From contig NZ_CP030038.1 of NCBI RefSeq assembly GCF_015291725.1, positions 1,663,001 to 1,727,000 of the forward strand: a stretch of 64,000 nucleotides of DNA, written 5' to 3'. This document shows positions 27,331-35,773 of the stretch, piece after piece. Source of the stretch: Bradyrhizobium sp. CCBAU 51765 (GTDB taxonomy: Bacteria; Pseudomonadota; Alphaproteobacteria; Rhizobiales; Xanthobacteraceae). The notes below the pieces were generated by a model, which was not told where the DNA came from, did no database searches, and worked only from the letters and a program-made list of their open reading frames with translations. The position numbers were made by a program, and so were the translations under genes. Each line of letters begins with the position of its first letter. Position 1 is the first letter of the stretch.

Positions 27331-27858
27331 TCAGGCGTTCGCCAGGGCCGCGCGCTCGATGCTTGCAGCGAACAATGGTGTTTCGCCCTGATTGTGGGCG
27401 ATCGAGGCGGGCTGGCGCTGGGCGCGGAACAGGTCGAACGGAATGCCCTGCTTGCCGATGAACGCCATGAACTCGTCCGTCGCGTACGACCTGACGCGGT
27501 TGGTGAACTCGCACTTGCCGGGCTCGATCTCCTTCACGCTCAATTCCCAGGTCACATGAATGGTGGTGCGTCCATTGGGCGTGAACACGTCGGAGGTGGA
27601 ATCGAGGATCAGATGGTCCTTCTCGCCCAGCGTCTCGACATAGTGCTGCACCATGAGGCTGCCGCCGATGATCTCGACATTGATGGACATCCGCTTGCCA
27701 TCCGGCGCCGTCGTGAAGCCCGCGGCGATGTGCGCGGGCGAGCAACCCTGATATTCGCGTTCCGGCAGGTTGAAGCACCATTCGGCGATGTCGATCCGGT
27801 CGATCGGTGCGTTGATGATGGCGGTGAAACTTGAATCGACGATCTGGTTATCGGTCAT
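27331..27858 (-). CDS. Hypothetical protein, possibly SRPBCC-like (175 aa)
   Basis: 175 residues, ATG at 27858 preceded by AGGAG. It has no signal peptide or membrane segment. Alternating hydrophobic strands (SINVEIIGGSLMVQHYVE, HLILDSTSDVF, TIHVTWELSVKEI) followed by a C-terminal helical part are compatible with a START/SRPBCC ligand-binding fold, but I cannot see a diagnostic motif. It heads the probable operon with the isochorismatase-like hydrolase and crotonase, so it may bind or modify the same small molecule. Function is not assigned. Confidence 0.6.
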   Translation of the reverse strand: MTDNQIVDSSFTAIINAPIDRIDIAEWCFNLPEREYQGCSPAHIAAGFTTAPDGKRMSINVEIIGGSLMVQHYVETLGEKDHLILDSTSDVFTPNGRTTIHVTWELSVKEIEPGKCEFTNRVRSYATDEFMAFIGKQGIPFDLFRAQRQPASIAHNQGETPLFAASIERAALANA

Positions 27859-28213
27859 CTCCGGAACTCCTCATGGGTTGCAGGCTCGAGGCGTCACGGC
27901 TCCGTGTCCCAACGCTGCCCAATGTGCTCGCAGGGGCGGCTGGCCGCTCGTCCTGCGACCAGATTGGCGCGAGCCGCCGGAAATTGCTCGTTATGGGTTG
28001 TTATAGGTCGTTAGCTTCCGAGGAGCCGTGGAAAGCGCGCGGATAACGCGCAGACCGCCGCCCGGCGCCGATCGGACCGCCCGGTGTTAGGGACTGCGAG
28101 ATTTTGTTATGGCGGTGATCGGGAGGCCGCAGGTCTGCGCCTGCCGGCCGGATGCATGCGCCGTTGGTCTTGAAGGCGAAGCCGGTGGCGCAGTGGATTA
28201 CGCTCCGCGCAAA
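27859..28213. other. Gene-free stretch between operon and methyltransferase gene
   Basis: These 355 bases contain no reading frame that I would call. The part near 27985-28015 has short direct repeats of the form cgttatgggttgttataggtcgtta. The left edge holds the ribosome-binding site of the 175-residue gene and presumably its promoter. Nothing else is recognisable. Confidence 0.5.
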
Positions 28214-29026
28214 TTACCCGCGCGCCTCGATCACGATAGCCTGGATCTTGCCCTCGACCGGTCCAGAGCCATGGTTCGCCCGGATCGCCTCGGCAACGAT
28301 ATCAGTTGCAGCCTGAAGCTTGCTCGCATCCTTTGCCTCGATCTCGCTGCGCAGCGGTGTGCCCTGGCAGAGCGCGGTGGCGACATATTCGGCCGACGGC
28401 GCGCGGCTGATCTCAGATCGGGTTTCGATCGATATGTCATGGAAGCCCGCCCGTTCGAGGTCGCCTCTGATGACGGTCTTGTCGCAATAGCCGTGCGGCG
28501 TCCGGATCATGAAACGGGGCGGATCGTCGGGAAACAGCTTTTCGAGCGCGACCATCGCTTCCCGCGTGAGCACATTGTCCTCGATGCGATCCCATACGTT
28601 GAAGACGAACGTGCCGTCCGCCTTCAGGACTCGCTTCACCTCTCCGTAAGCCTTGATCCGGTCCGGAAAGAACATCGCGCCGAACTGGCAGCAGACCACG
28701 TCGAACTCGGCATCGTCGAAGGGCAGGGCCATTCCGTCCGCCTGGCGCCAGGTGATGCGATTATCTCCCGCCTGGCGCTGTGCGGCAACAGCCAGCATCG
28801 GCTCGTTCAGATCGGTCGCAACGTAGCGGATGCTGCCCGGCAACGCCGCCGCCACGGCGCGTGTCACCGCGCCGGTGCCTGCCGCGATCTCCAGCAGCAC
28901 GGAGGGCGAGAGCGCAGCGATCCGTCTTGCGATGTCCTCGGCGTAAACGGCGAAGATCATCGGCACCAGATATTCGTCGTAGAGTCTGGGGATCGAGCCG
29001 GCGAAAACCTTGTCGGTGTCGGGCAT
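28214..29026 (-). CDS. Class I SAM-dependent methyltransferase (UbiE/MenG-like group)
   Basis: 270 residues, start preceded by GGGAGG. The Rossmann motifs are VLLEIAAGTGAVTRAVA (glycine loop), YVATDLNEPML (acidic ribose ligand), QADGMALPFDDAEFDVVCCQFGAMFF (motif II) and VKRVLKADGTFVFNVWD. This is the usual layout of small-molecule methyltransferases of the Methyltransf_11/UbiE type. The substrate is unknown. It is a single gene with no obvious operon partner. Confidence 0.85.
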   Translation of the reverse strand: MPDTDKVFAGSIPRLYDEYLVPMIFAVYAEDIARRIAALSPSVLLEIAAGTGAVTRAVAAALPGSIRYVATDLNEPMLAVAAQRQAGDNRITWRQADGMALPFDDAEFDVVCCQFGAMFFPDRIKAYGEVKRVLKADGTFVFNVWDRIEDNVLTREAMVALEKLFPDDPPRFMIRTPHGYCDKTVIRGDLERAGFHDISIETRSEISRAPSAEYVATALCQGTPLRSEIEAKDASKLQAATDIVAEAIRANHGSGPVEGKIQAIVIEARG

Positions 29027-29135
29027 GCTTGCCTCCCTGAAGGTTCGGACACGGCTTCAGATTAGCATGATTTGGCCTCGGTCCTTACGTCGTCTTGCGC
29101 GCTTCGAACGACGCCGACCAAGCCGGTGATCGGTC

Positions 29136-29675
29136 CTACGATCGGCTCCCGCCGACCTCCCGGATCGGCCGCGTGCCGTCCCAGCTCATCGCGGCCTGCC
29201 GGACCTTCTCGAAGAACGGTCCCTTGGTGCCGCTGATATCGGAGATCTCGATCACGGTGCCCGGATGGGCCTGTGTGTCGAAATAGGCAAAGCGCCCCTT
29301 GTCGCCGCCGATCTGGCCCTCATGGCCGATCCTGTAGCCGAGCCCGAGCGCCCTGTCGTAGAGCGCCTGATAGTCGTGGCTCCAGTACGACATGTGCTGA
29401 AGGCCTTCGTGGCCGGCGTCGAGAAACTCCTTGTAGAGCGAGGGCGCGTCGTTGCGCTGCTGGATCAGCTCGATCTGGAGATCGCCGGAATTGGCCAGCG
29501 CAATGCTCATCTCGACGGCGGAATCCTGGCCGCGATGCCGGAACCAGTCGGTCTTGACGCGGTCCATGTAGTACCAGGGTCCGACGCCCATCACCTCGAT
29601 CCAGTGTGTCATCGCGGCGTGGATGTCCCGCACCACATATCCGTTCTGGCGCACCGCGCCGAAGATGCGGCTCAT
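29136..29675 (-). CDS. VOC (glyoxalase/dioxygenase superfamily) protein
   Basis: 179 residues with AAGGAG upstream of the ATG at 29675. Paired beta-alpha-beta-beta-beta units are recognisable: GYVVRDIHAAMTHWIEVMGVGPWYY, then QIELIQQRND, then GLQHMSYWSHDYQALYDRALGLGYRI and TVIEISD. Metal-ligand positions His (LQHMSYW) and Glu (VIEISD) are present. Likely a metal-dependent lyase, isomerase or dioxygenase on an unknown small molecule. Confidence 0.8.
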   Translation of the reverse strand: MSRIFGAVRQNGYVVRDIHAAMTHWIEVMGVGPWYYMDRVKTDWFRHRGQDSAVEMSIALANSGDLQIELIQQRNDAPSLYKEFLDAGHEGLQHMSYWSHDYQALYDRALGLGYRIGHEGQIGGDKGRFAYFDTQAHPGTVIEISDISGTKGPFFEKVRQAAMSWDGTRPIREVGGSRS

Positions 29676-29710
29676 GCCCGCGCTCCTTTTCTGCTCTCAA
29701 TCAGGTCACC

Positions 29711-29908
29711 GCTATCGCATACAACCAGCGGGGGCTGCCGTATGAGCGCGGCGTGGTTCGAGACGCCCGCTTTGGCGGGCTCCTCACCATGAGGGTCTGA
29801 AATCTTGCCGCAAGACGTGACCTCATCCTGAGGGCCCGCCGCAGGCTGGCGTCTCGAAGGATGGGCTGCAGGCAAGCTGCCCGCCACGTCTTCTTCGTAC
29901 GTGATAGC
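29711..29908. repeat. Intergenic repeat family B, copy 2 (MITE-like)
   Basis: Second copy of the element at 5386-5583, same orientation and almost the same length. Terminal inverted repeats are gctatcgcatac and gtacgtgatagc. The inner stem ttcgagacgcccgctttggcg ... ctggcgtctcgaa is preserved. It fills the gap between the VOC gene and the tricarboxylate-binding-protein gene. Confidence 0.85.
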
Positions 29909-29916
29909 CCAGCCGC

Positions 29917-30885
29917 TCACTTGACCTCGATCCCGGCATCCTTGGCAACCTGCTTCCAGGCCGTGATGTCGCGGGCATTGATGTCGCGCTGCTCGTCGCC
30001 GGGGACAAATTGGGGCGTGATGCCGAGGCCCAGAAGTTTCTGCTTCACCACCTCGTCGCCGAGCGCCTCCTTCAGGGCTGCCGACAGCTTTTGCGCGGTC
30101 GGCGGAGCGAGCCCCGCCGGCGCATACATCGCCCAGGACAGGCTGCGGTCGAACGGCACGCCCTGTTCCTTGTAGCTGGCGACATCCGGCAGGCTCGGCG
30201 AACGTTCGCCGCAGGCGGCGAGCGCCTTGATCGATCCGTCCTTCACCAGCGGCGTCGCCGTGGCGACGTCGAGCGTCGCGAGCGAGATGTGGCCGCCGAG
30301 CAGATCGCCGGCCAATTTTGCGATGCCGTTGAACGGCACATGGTCCATCTTGATGCCGGCCTGCTGCATCAGGATCTCCGCGCAGAATTGACCGGTCGAG
30401 CCGACGCCCCAGCTGCCGTACTGGATCGGCTCGCCCTTCCTGGCCAGCGCGACCAGGCCCCTGATGTCATTGGCGGCAAAGTTCCTGGTCGCGACCAGCA
30501 TGATCGAGGAGGTGCCGACGCGGCCGATGGTCGTGAAATCCTTGATCGGATCGTAGGGCAGTTTTGGATAGATCGCGGGGGCAAGCACATGCGTGGTCAT
30601 GCCGCCGACGGTGATGGTGTAGCCGTCATTCGGAGATGTCGCGACCATCTGCGTGCCAAGCGTGCCGGCCGCGCCGGTGTGGTTCTCGATATAGATGCTC
30701 TGTCCGAGCGTCTTGCTCATCCTGTCCGCAAGCAGCCGGCCGACCACGTCGCCGCCGCCGCCGGCCGCATAGGGCAGCAGCATCTTGATCTTGCGGGTGG
30801 GGTAGGCGGCAGGGTCCTCGGCGCCTGCCGGCAATCCCGCCGACAGCAATGCGAACAATGAGAGCGTGACGGTCCTGAACTTCAT
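29917..30885 (-). CDS. Tripartite tricarboxylate transporter substrate-binding protein (Bug/TctC family)
   Basis: 322 residues from the ATG at 30885; AGGGAC precedes it. A signal peptide (TLSLFALLSAGLPAGA) is followed by the family pattern KIKMLLPYAAGGGGDVVGRLLADRM, IENHTGAAGTLGTQMVA and VPFNGIAKLAGDLLGGHI. Bug proteins bind carboxylates in the periplasm, often as orphans without a cognate membrane pair, as here. It follows the MBL-fold gene by 11 bases and so probably belongs to the same operon as the MBL-fold and ABC-binding-protein genes. Confidence 0.87.
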   Translation of the reverse strand: MKFRTVTLSLFALLSAGLPAGAEDPAAYPTRKIKMLLPYAAGGGGDVVGRLLADRMSKTLGQSIYIENHTGAAGTLGTQMVATSPNDGYTITVGGMTTHVLAPAIYPKLPYDPIKDFTTIGRVGTSSIMLVATRNFAANDIRGLVALARKGEPIQYGSWGVGSTGQFCAEILMQQAGIKMDHVPFNGIAKLAGDLLGGHISLATLDVATATPLVKDGSIKALAACGERSPSLPDVASYKEQGVPFDRSLSWAMYAPAGLAPPTAQKLSAALKEALGDEVVKQKLLGLGITPQFVPGDEQRDINARDITAWKQVAKDAGIEVK

Positions 30886-30896
30886 GGCGTTTGTCC

Positions 30897-31790
30897 CTAA
30901 TCCTCGAAACGAAATCGGTAGGTCTCGCCGTGCCGGATCACGCGGCCCGCAGTCGGCGCCGGGAAATGGCCGGTGAGCAGGTAGCTCGGCGTGTCCGCGA
31001 GCTCCTCCAGCAGCGCCATCCGCGTTGCGAGTGCCGCAGCCGGATCGACGTCGGCGGCATTCGACAGCCACGGCGCGGCGCACTGGATCGGATGATGGAT
31101 GACGTCGCCGGACATCACCGCATGATCGTGGCCGCCGTTGAGGTGGATCTGCATGTTGCCGGCGGTGTGGCCGGGCGCCGGCGCGAAGCGCAGGGCCGCG
31201 TCGCGATCGCTGAACAGGCGGTGGTCGGTCTCGACGAGTTCGGCGAGGCCGGCCGCGACCACCGGCAGCACGGAATCCGCGAACGAGCCGTGGTTCACCG
31301 GGGTCTTCGGCGCAGCATTGTGCGCGACCTCGAAATGGCGGTACTCGTCCCGCCCCATCAGATAGCGCGCGTTGGGGAAGGTCGGCACCCAGCGCCCGTC
31401 CACGAGGCACGTGTTCCAGCCGACGTGGTCGACATGCAGGTGCGTGCACATCACGAAGTCGACCTGCTCGGGGGCAACGCCCAGCGCCTGCAAGTTTTCG
31501 AGATAGGGCTGGTCCAGGTTGTTCCACGCCGGCACGCGCGGCCGCGGTTTGTGATTGCCGCAGCAGGTGTCGACGACCGCGGTCCAGCGCGGCGTGCGCA
31601 CCAGGTAGGAATGGTGACTGAGGATGAATCGGCCGGTCTCCGGCTCGATATAGCGGTGGTCGAGCCAACTCCGGTTCTCCGCGATCACATCGTCGGTGAC
31701 GTTGGCGAACAGCCAGCTCTTGTCGAACGCGAGCGCAGGAATCTCGCTGACGAGATCGACCCGCATGCTGCCGATCCGCAACCCCCGCAT
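30897..31790 (-). CDS. MBL-fold metallo-hydrolase
   Basis: 297 residues; the start lies two bases after the stop of the upstream binding-protein gene. It has the metallo-beta-lactamase signature CTHLHVDHVGWN, further metal ligands in FAPAPGHTAGNMQIHL and VMSGDVIHHP, and a late TGHFPAPTAGRV. The fold is shared by lactonases, esterases and arylsulfatase-like enzymes. Coupling to two solute-binding proteins suggests a catabolic step on the imported compound. Confidence 0.85.
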   Translation of the reverse strand: MRGLRIGSMRVDLVSEIPALAFDKSWLFANVTDDVIAENRSWLDHRYIEPETGRFILSHHSYLVRTPRWTAVVDTCCGNHKPRPRVPAWNNLDQPYLENLQALGVAPEQVDFVMCTHLHVDHVGWNTCLVDGRWVPTFPNARYLMGRDEYRHFEVAHNAAPKTPVNHGSFADSVLPVVAAGLAELVETDHRLFSDRDAALRFAPAPGHTAGNMQIHLNGGHDHAVMSGDVIHHPIQCAAPWLSNAADVDPAAALATRMALLEELADTPSYLLTGHFPAPTAGRVIRHGETYRFRFED

Positions 31791-31792
31791 GA

Positions 31793-33004
31793 TCAGTTCT
31801 TCAGGAGGTCACCGAACGGCACCCAGCGCGTGCCGTCGAAGCGGATCAATTGAAGGCTCGTCATCGGCGTGACGCGCTCGGGCGAATTGCTCACGGCGGT
31901 GCCGTTGATCAGCATCGGCAGGCGCACGTCTTTCATGGTGGTCGCCTGCTTCATGACGCTGGCGCGGGTGAGGTCGTTGCCTGATGCCTTCAGCACGGTC
32001 ACCAGCGTCTGCGCGATGGTGTAGCCGTAGACGTTGAGCCAGTCGCTCTTGTTGGCGTCCGGCATGTACTTGTCCATGAAGGCCAGCCACTCCTTGTAGC
32101 CGGCATCGTCCTTCAGCGCGGGGTCGGTCGCGTCCTTCAGGTATTGGCTGGAGATGACGCCGGTGGAATTATCCTTGCCGGCCGGCTCCAGCACGCCGCT
32201 GATCGAGGCCGAGACGTTCGAGATGATGATCACGGGCTTCCAGCCGATCTCGCCGATCTTGCGGATCGCCTGCGCCGCGAATTTCGGCGTCGCCGCGACG
32301 AGGACGACATCCGCGCCCGCGGTCTTCAATTGCAGGATCTGGGTGTCGACGGTCGGGGCCGAGGTCTCGTAAGCCGCCCGCGCGACGATCGCCTCGCCGC
32401 TGCCGAGCCCTTCCTCCAGCGCCTTCAGATAATCCTTGCCGAGATCGTCGTTCTGGTAGAGCACGCCGACCTTGGCATTGGCGTGGCTCGCCTTGATGTA
32501 CTTGGCGTAGGCGATCGCCTCGTCGCGATAGGTCGGCTGCCAGCCGACGGTCCACGGGAAATTCTTCGGGTCGTCCCACTTGGCGGCGCCGGAGCCGAGG
32601 AAGAGCTGCGGCACCTTGCGCTCGTTGAGATATTTGTGCACGGCGCTGTTGGTCGGCGTGCCGACGCCGCCGAAGATCAAAAGCACTTCCTCGCTCTCGA
32701 CCAGCCGCCGGGTCTGCTCCACCGTCTTGGGCGGGCTGTAGGCATCGTCGGCAATGATCATCTGGATGCGGCGGCCGTTGACGCCGCCCTCGTCATTCAC
32801 TTTGCGGAAATAGGCTTCCGCCGATTTCGCGATCTGCGCGAAGGCCGACACCGGGCCGCTCAGCGGCGCGGTGGTACCGATCTTGATGGTCTTGTCGTCG
32901 GCGCCGGGATCGTATTTCCCGCTTTGGGCCTGGGCAGTGCTTGCTGCGAGCAGCGGCAACAGGATGCAGGCCGCATAAAGCCGAGGGCGGGCAAGGCGCG
33001 CCAT
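31793..33004 (-). CDS. Branched-chain-amino-acid-type ABC transporter substrate-binding protein
   Basis: 403 residues from the ATG at 33004, chosen because GGGAG precedes it and a signal peptide follows (LYAACILLPLLAASTAQAQ). Family features: IKIGTTAPLSGPVSAFAQIAKSAEAYF, NGRRIQMIIADDAYSPPKTVEQTRRLVE, GVGTPTNSAVHKYLNE. It is a periplasmic LivK-like receptor, an orphan here because no permease or ATPase is adjacent. The 5' region shares an intergenic space with a divergent TetR gene carrying two operators, so TetR probably controls it. Confidence 0.87.
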   Translation of the reverse strand: MARLARPRLYAACILLPLLAASTAQAQSGKYDPGADDKTIKIGTTAPLSGPVSAFAQIAKSAEAYFRKVNDEGGVNGRRIQMIIADDAYSPPKTVEQTRRLVESEEVLLIFGGVGTPTNSAVHKYLNERKVPQLFLGSGAAKWDDPKNFPWTVGWQPTYRDEAIAYAKYIKASHANAKVGVLYQNDDLGKDYLKALEEGLGSGEAIVARAAYETSAPTVDTQILQLKTAGADVVLVAATPKFAAQAIRKIGEIGWKPVIIISNVSASISGVLEPAGKDNSTGVISSQYLKDATDPALKDDAGYKEWLAFMDKYMPDANKSDWLNVYGYTIAQTLVTVLKASGNDLTRASVMKQATTMKDVRLPMLINGTAVSNSPERVTPMTSLQLIRFDGTRWVPFGDLLKN

Positions 33005-33116
33005 GACGTCGTCTCCCAAAATTGCTCTCCGCCTCTCGATGGAGCGGAGTTGAAACGCGAGAACAGTGCCCGACAGCGATCTTGCGGGCCGCGACCGTTG
33101 CCGCCAGACTGGCAAA

Positions 33117-33132
33117 ACGAACGATCGTTCGT
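33117..33132. promoter_or_regulatory. Putative TetR operator 1
   Basis: Perfect 16-base palindrome acgaacgatcgttcgt in the divergent promoter region. It has the same core as the larger palindrome at 33137-33166, the two centres being 27 bases apart. Placement and symmetry point to the divergent TetR regulator as the binding protein. Confidence 0.7.
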
Positions 33133-33136
33133 ACGG

Positions 33137-33166
33137 TTGACTAACGAACGATCGTTCGTTAGTCAA
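33137..33166. promoter_or_regulatory. Putative TetR operator 2, perfect 30-bp palindrome
   Basis: Each arm reads ttgactaacgaacga with no mismatch and no spacer. Both arms begin with TTGACT, so each strand carries a possible -35 box inside the operator. It ends five bases before the TetR start codon; repressor binding would block transcription in both directions. Confidence 0.75.
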
Positions 33167-33171
33167 GCCGC

Positions 33172-33870
33172 ATGGCTGTCCACACCTCCAGCGCGGCGGA
33201 AGCGGCTGCGCCCACGACCCGCGAGCGCATCCTCACCGAGGCGCTCCACCTGTTCGCGCAGAGCGGCTATGGCGGCGCCTCGATGCGCGAGCTGGCGCGC
33301 CGCGTCGGCATCCGCGAGAGCAGCCTCTACAATCATTTCCCCGGCAAGGCCGCGATCCTGGAGGCGATCGTCGCCGAGCACGGCCCGGCCAGCTCCGCGA
33401 GCCGGCTGGAGGAGCCGCGCTACAGGCAGCTCGCGCGCCAGCCCGCCGCGTTCTGCCGGCAGTTCGCGCTCGACCTCGTCGAGCAATGGTCCGATCCGCG
33501 CGAGCACCAGTTCCAGAAGGTCATCACTGCCGAACGAAATCGCGTGCCCGGCATCCGTGCCAAGTTCGCCGACCATTTCTACGCGCGCGAGCAGAGCCTG
33601 ATGACGGACTACTTCCGTGGCTTTGCGCTCGCCGGCCTGATCTCGACGACTGATCCGCGCGAGACCGCGCGGCTGTTCGCCGCCGGGCTGATCTACATTC
33701 GTCTCGAACATTACGTGATGGGCGCTGCGCCCTCGCCGCGGGCGAAGGTGATCGAGGCGATCGACCGCTATCTCGCGTTCTTCCTGTCGCTGATCGCGGC
33801 AGGGAATGACGGCGACAACAAGAAACGAAAGCCCAAGGGAGAAACGCGTGGCAAGGTTGCCCCTGATTGA
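33172..33870 (+). CDS. TetR/AcrR family transcriptional regulator
   Basis: 232 residues. The N-terminal helix-turn-helix is clear: TRERILTEALHLFAQSGYGGASMRELARRVGIRESSLYNHFPGKAAIL. The C-terminal ligand domain is TetR_C-like and helical, and ends in a basic tail. The ATG at 33172 has no Shine-Dalgarno sequence; the operator palindrome ends five bases upstream, so the mRNA may be leaderless. Its own operator placement implies autorepression. The next gene starts inside its 3' end (23-base overlap). Confidence 0.9.
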   Translation: MAVHTSSAAEAAAPTTRERILTEALHLFAQSGYGGASMRELARRVGIRESSLYNHFPGKAAILEAIVAEHGPASSASRLEEPRYRQLARQPAAFCRQFALDLVEQWSDPREHQFQKVITAERNRVPGIRAKFADHFYAREQSLMTDYFRGFALAGLISTTDPRETARLFAAGLIYIRLEHYVMGAAPSPRAKVIEAIDRYLAFFLSLIAAGNDGDNKKRKPKGETRGKVAPD

Positions 33871-34408
33871 TCCGGAGACGACGAGCGGCGACATCCGCGC
33901 CTCGTTCGACCGCATGCCGGTCAAGCTCAACATCTTCCGCATGATGGCCCACGCCGAGGCCAACATGATCCCGGCGATGCGGCTCGGCAATTCGATCCTG
34001 CACAAGCAGAAGCTCTCGGCCGTCAATCGCGAGCTGCTGATCCTGCAGGCCGCCCAGCTCGAAGGCGGCGCCTATGAATGGCGCCAGCACGTGCCGATCG
34101 CGCTCGGTGTCGGCTGTACGCAAGAACAGATCGATGCGATCGAACGCGCAGATTACGACGCCGCCGCGCTGGGTGAGGCCGAGCGTGCGCTGCTGAAGTT
34201 CGGCCGCGAGGTGGTCGAGAACGTCCGGGTAGCCGAGGCGACCTTCGCTGCGGCGCGAAACCACTTCAGCGACCAGGAGATCGTCGAATCCATCGTTGCG
34301 CTCGGCTTCTACATGATGATGGCCCGCCTCACCGAGGCCACCGAGACCGATCTGGATCCAGCCGCCGGCATGAAGGTCTATGACGGCGGCAAGAGGCCGG
34401 GTGGCTGA
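33848..34408 (+). CDS. Carboxymuconolactone decarboxylase/AhpD-like protein
   Basis: 186 residues from a GTG at 33848 with AAGGGAG upstream, overlapping the TetR gene by 23 bases. The pattern LNIFRMMAHAEANMIPAMRLGNSILHKQKLSAVNRELLILQAAQLEGGAYEW is typical of CMD-family proteins, but the AhpD-type CxxC pair is absent: this region reads LEGGAYEWRQH. Thus a redox-active peroxidase role is unlikely, and it is closer to the cysteine-free carboxymuconolactone-decarboxylase-like group. It is co-transcribed with TetR and the following SDR. Confidence 0.82.
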   Translation: MARLPLIDPETTSGDIRASFDRMPVKLNIFRMMAHAEANMIPAMRLGNSILHKQKLSAVNRELLILQAAQLEGGAYEWRQHVPIALGVGCTQEQIDAIERADYDAAALGEAERALLKFGREVVENVRVAEATFAAARNHFSDQEIVESIVALGFYMMMARLTEATETDLDPAAGMKVYDGGKRPGG

Positions 34409-34409
34409 G

Positions 34410-35255
34410 ATGACGGAGACCGAGAGCAAGCCGGACCGTTATGTTCGTCCGCCGAGTGCGGAATCGCTGGGCGAAGCGCCGGGCAGGGGACGCCTGACAG
34501 GGCGCCGCATCCTCATCGTCGGCGGCGGCCAGCGCGTCTTCGACGCCGCCACCGACCCGATCGGCAACGGCCGCGCCATGAGCATTTTATGCGCTCGCGA
34601 AGGTGCCAAGGTCGCGGTCGCCGATCTCAATCGCCCCTCTGCCGAGCAGACCGTCAGGCGCATCACCGATGAAGGTGGCGAGGGTTTCGCCATCGCCGCG
34701 GACGTCACCTCCGAAGCGGACGTCCGGCGCATGATCGAGGAGGCGCATCGCGCGATGGGCGGACTCGACGGCATGGTGCTGAACATCGGCACCTTCGGCA
34801 AGGTCGGGCTCGATGCCGTCAGCCCCGAGGAGTGGAATAAAATCTACGACGTCAACGTCCGCGGCCCCATGCTGTGCTGCCGCGCCGCGCTGCCGAAATT
34901 CGACGATGGCGGCGCCATCGTCTTCATCTCCTCGATCGCCGCGCTGAAGGCCGGCTCGCAGATGGCGGTGTACGATTCCTCCAAGGCCGCGCTCGGCGGC
35001 CTCATGCGCAACATCGCCCATCTCGGGTCGCGGCGCGGCATCCGCGCCAACCTCGTCTATCCCGGCCTCGTCGACACGCCCAACGGCCGCGAGGCCGGCG
35101 CCGGCCGCCCCAACCGCGGCAAGGGCCACGTCCCGTTCGGCCGCCAGGCCACCGCTTGGGAGATCGCCTATGCCGTGCTGTTCTTCCTCTCGGACGAAAG
35201 CGTCTACGTCACCGCGCAGACGCTCGCGGTCGATAGCGGCCTGAGCGGGATGTGA
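34410..35255 (+). CDS. Short-chain dehydrogenase/reductase (SDR)
   Basis: 281 residues starting one base after the previous stop. The cofactor site is ILIVGGGQRVFDAATDPIGNGRAM, an SDR glycine motif carrying an insertion; the usual acidic or basic selector follows at VAVADLNRP. Catalytic residues are visible: Ser in FISSIAALK, and the YxxxK motif in VYDSSKAAL. The C-terminus has LAVDSGLSGM. Likely an NAD(P)-dependent alcohol/ketone oxidoreductase in the TetR-controlled pathway. Confidence 0.87.
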   Translation: MTETESKPDRYVRPPSAESLGEAPGRGRLTGRRILIVGGGQRVFDAATDPIGNGRAMSILCAREGAKVAVADLNRPSAEQTVRRITDEGGEGFAIAADVTSEADVRRMIEEAHRAMGGLDGMVLNIGTFGKVGLDAVSPEEWNKIYDVNVRGPMLCCRAALPKFDDGGAIVFISSIAALKAGSQMAVYDSSKAALGGLMRNIAHLGSRRGIRANLVYPGLVDTPNGREAGAGRPNRGKGHVPFGRQATAWEIAYAVLFFLSDESVYVTAQTLAVDSGLSGM

Positions 35256-35257
35256 CG

Positions 35258-35273
35258 GGCGCGCTACCGCGCC
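35258..35273. terminator. Possible bidirectional terminator hairpin
   Basis: Perfect six-base-pair hairpin ggcgcg-ctac-cgcgcc between, and slightly inside, the converging SDR and DoxX gene ends. It lacks a T tract, so intrinsic termination is uncertain. Confidence 0.3.
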
Positions 35274-35773
35274 GTCGATCGCGCGCGACAGATCAGATGA
35301 TCGAGCGAAATGCGCCCCGGCCCGTAGGCCATGATGCCGAGCGCCATCGCGGCCCAGGTGAGGTGGATCGGCCAGCCGTCCGGCACCGTGAGCTCGACGA
35401 TCAGCGTCATGAACAGCAGCCCGAGCGCCGCGAATCGCGTCCCTAGTCCCAGCACCAGCAGGATCGGGAACATGATCTCGCCGGAGCCCGACAGGAAGGC
35501 CATCACCGTCGGTGCCGGAAAGTGATAGGGCCCACCCGGCAGATGCAGCATGAATTCGTCGCTGAACAGCGTCACGGCGGTGTCGTTGAGCCTCAGGAAG
35601 CCGCCCCATTTGAGCATGCCCGAGCGCCAGAACGGCACGGCCAGCGCGAGGCGCAGCACGAGCTGGACGAGCGATGGCGTCGCGAGCGTCTGCACCAGAA
35701 GATTGGCTCTATCGATGAGCGCTCCGGGCGACGGCAGGCCGCTGTCGGTGGCCATGTGTTGGTCCGTGATCAT
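35264..35773 (-). CDS. bufD: DoxX family membrane protein (BufD-like)
   Basis: 169 residues; the ATG at 35773 overlaps the stop of the preceding bufC-like gene (ATGA-type). Four hydrophobic segments are visible, the first with LVQLVLRLALAVPFWRSGMLKWGGFLRL, which is the DoxX signature, and the second containing SGSGEIMFPILLVLGLGTRFAA. In bufferin loci a DoxX protein is the membrane component of the four-gene set. The symbol rests on operon position plus family. Confidence 0.78.
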   Translation of the reverse strand: MITDQHMATDSGLPSPGALIDRANLLVQTLATPSLVQLVLRLALAVPFWRSGMLKWGGFLRLNDTAVTLFSDEFMLHLPGGPYHFPAPTVMAFLSGSGEIMFPILLVLGLGTRFAALGLLFMTLIVELTVPDGWPIHLTWAAMALGIMAYGPGRISLDHLICRARSTAR

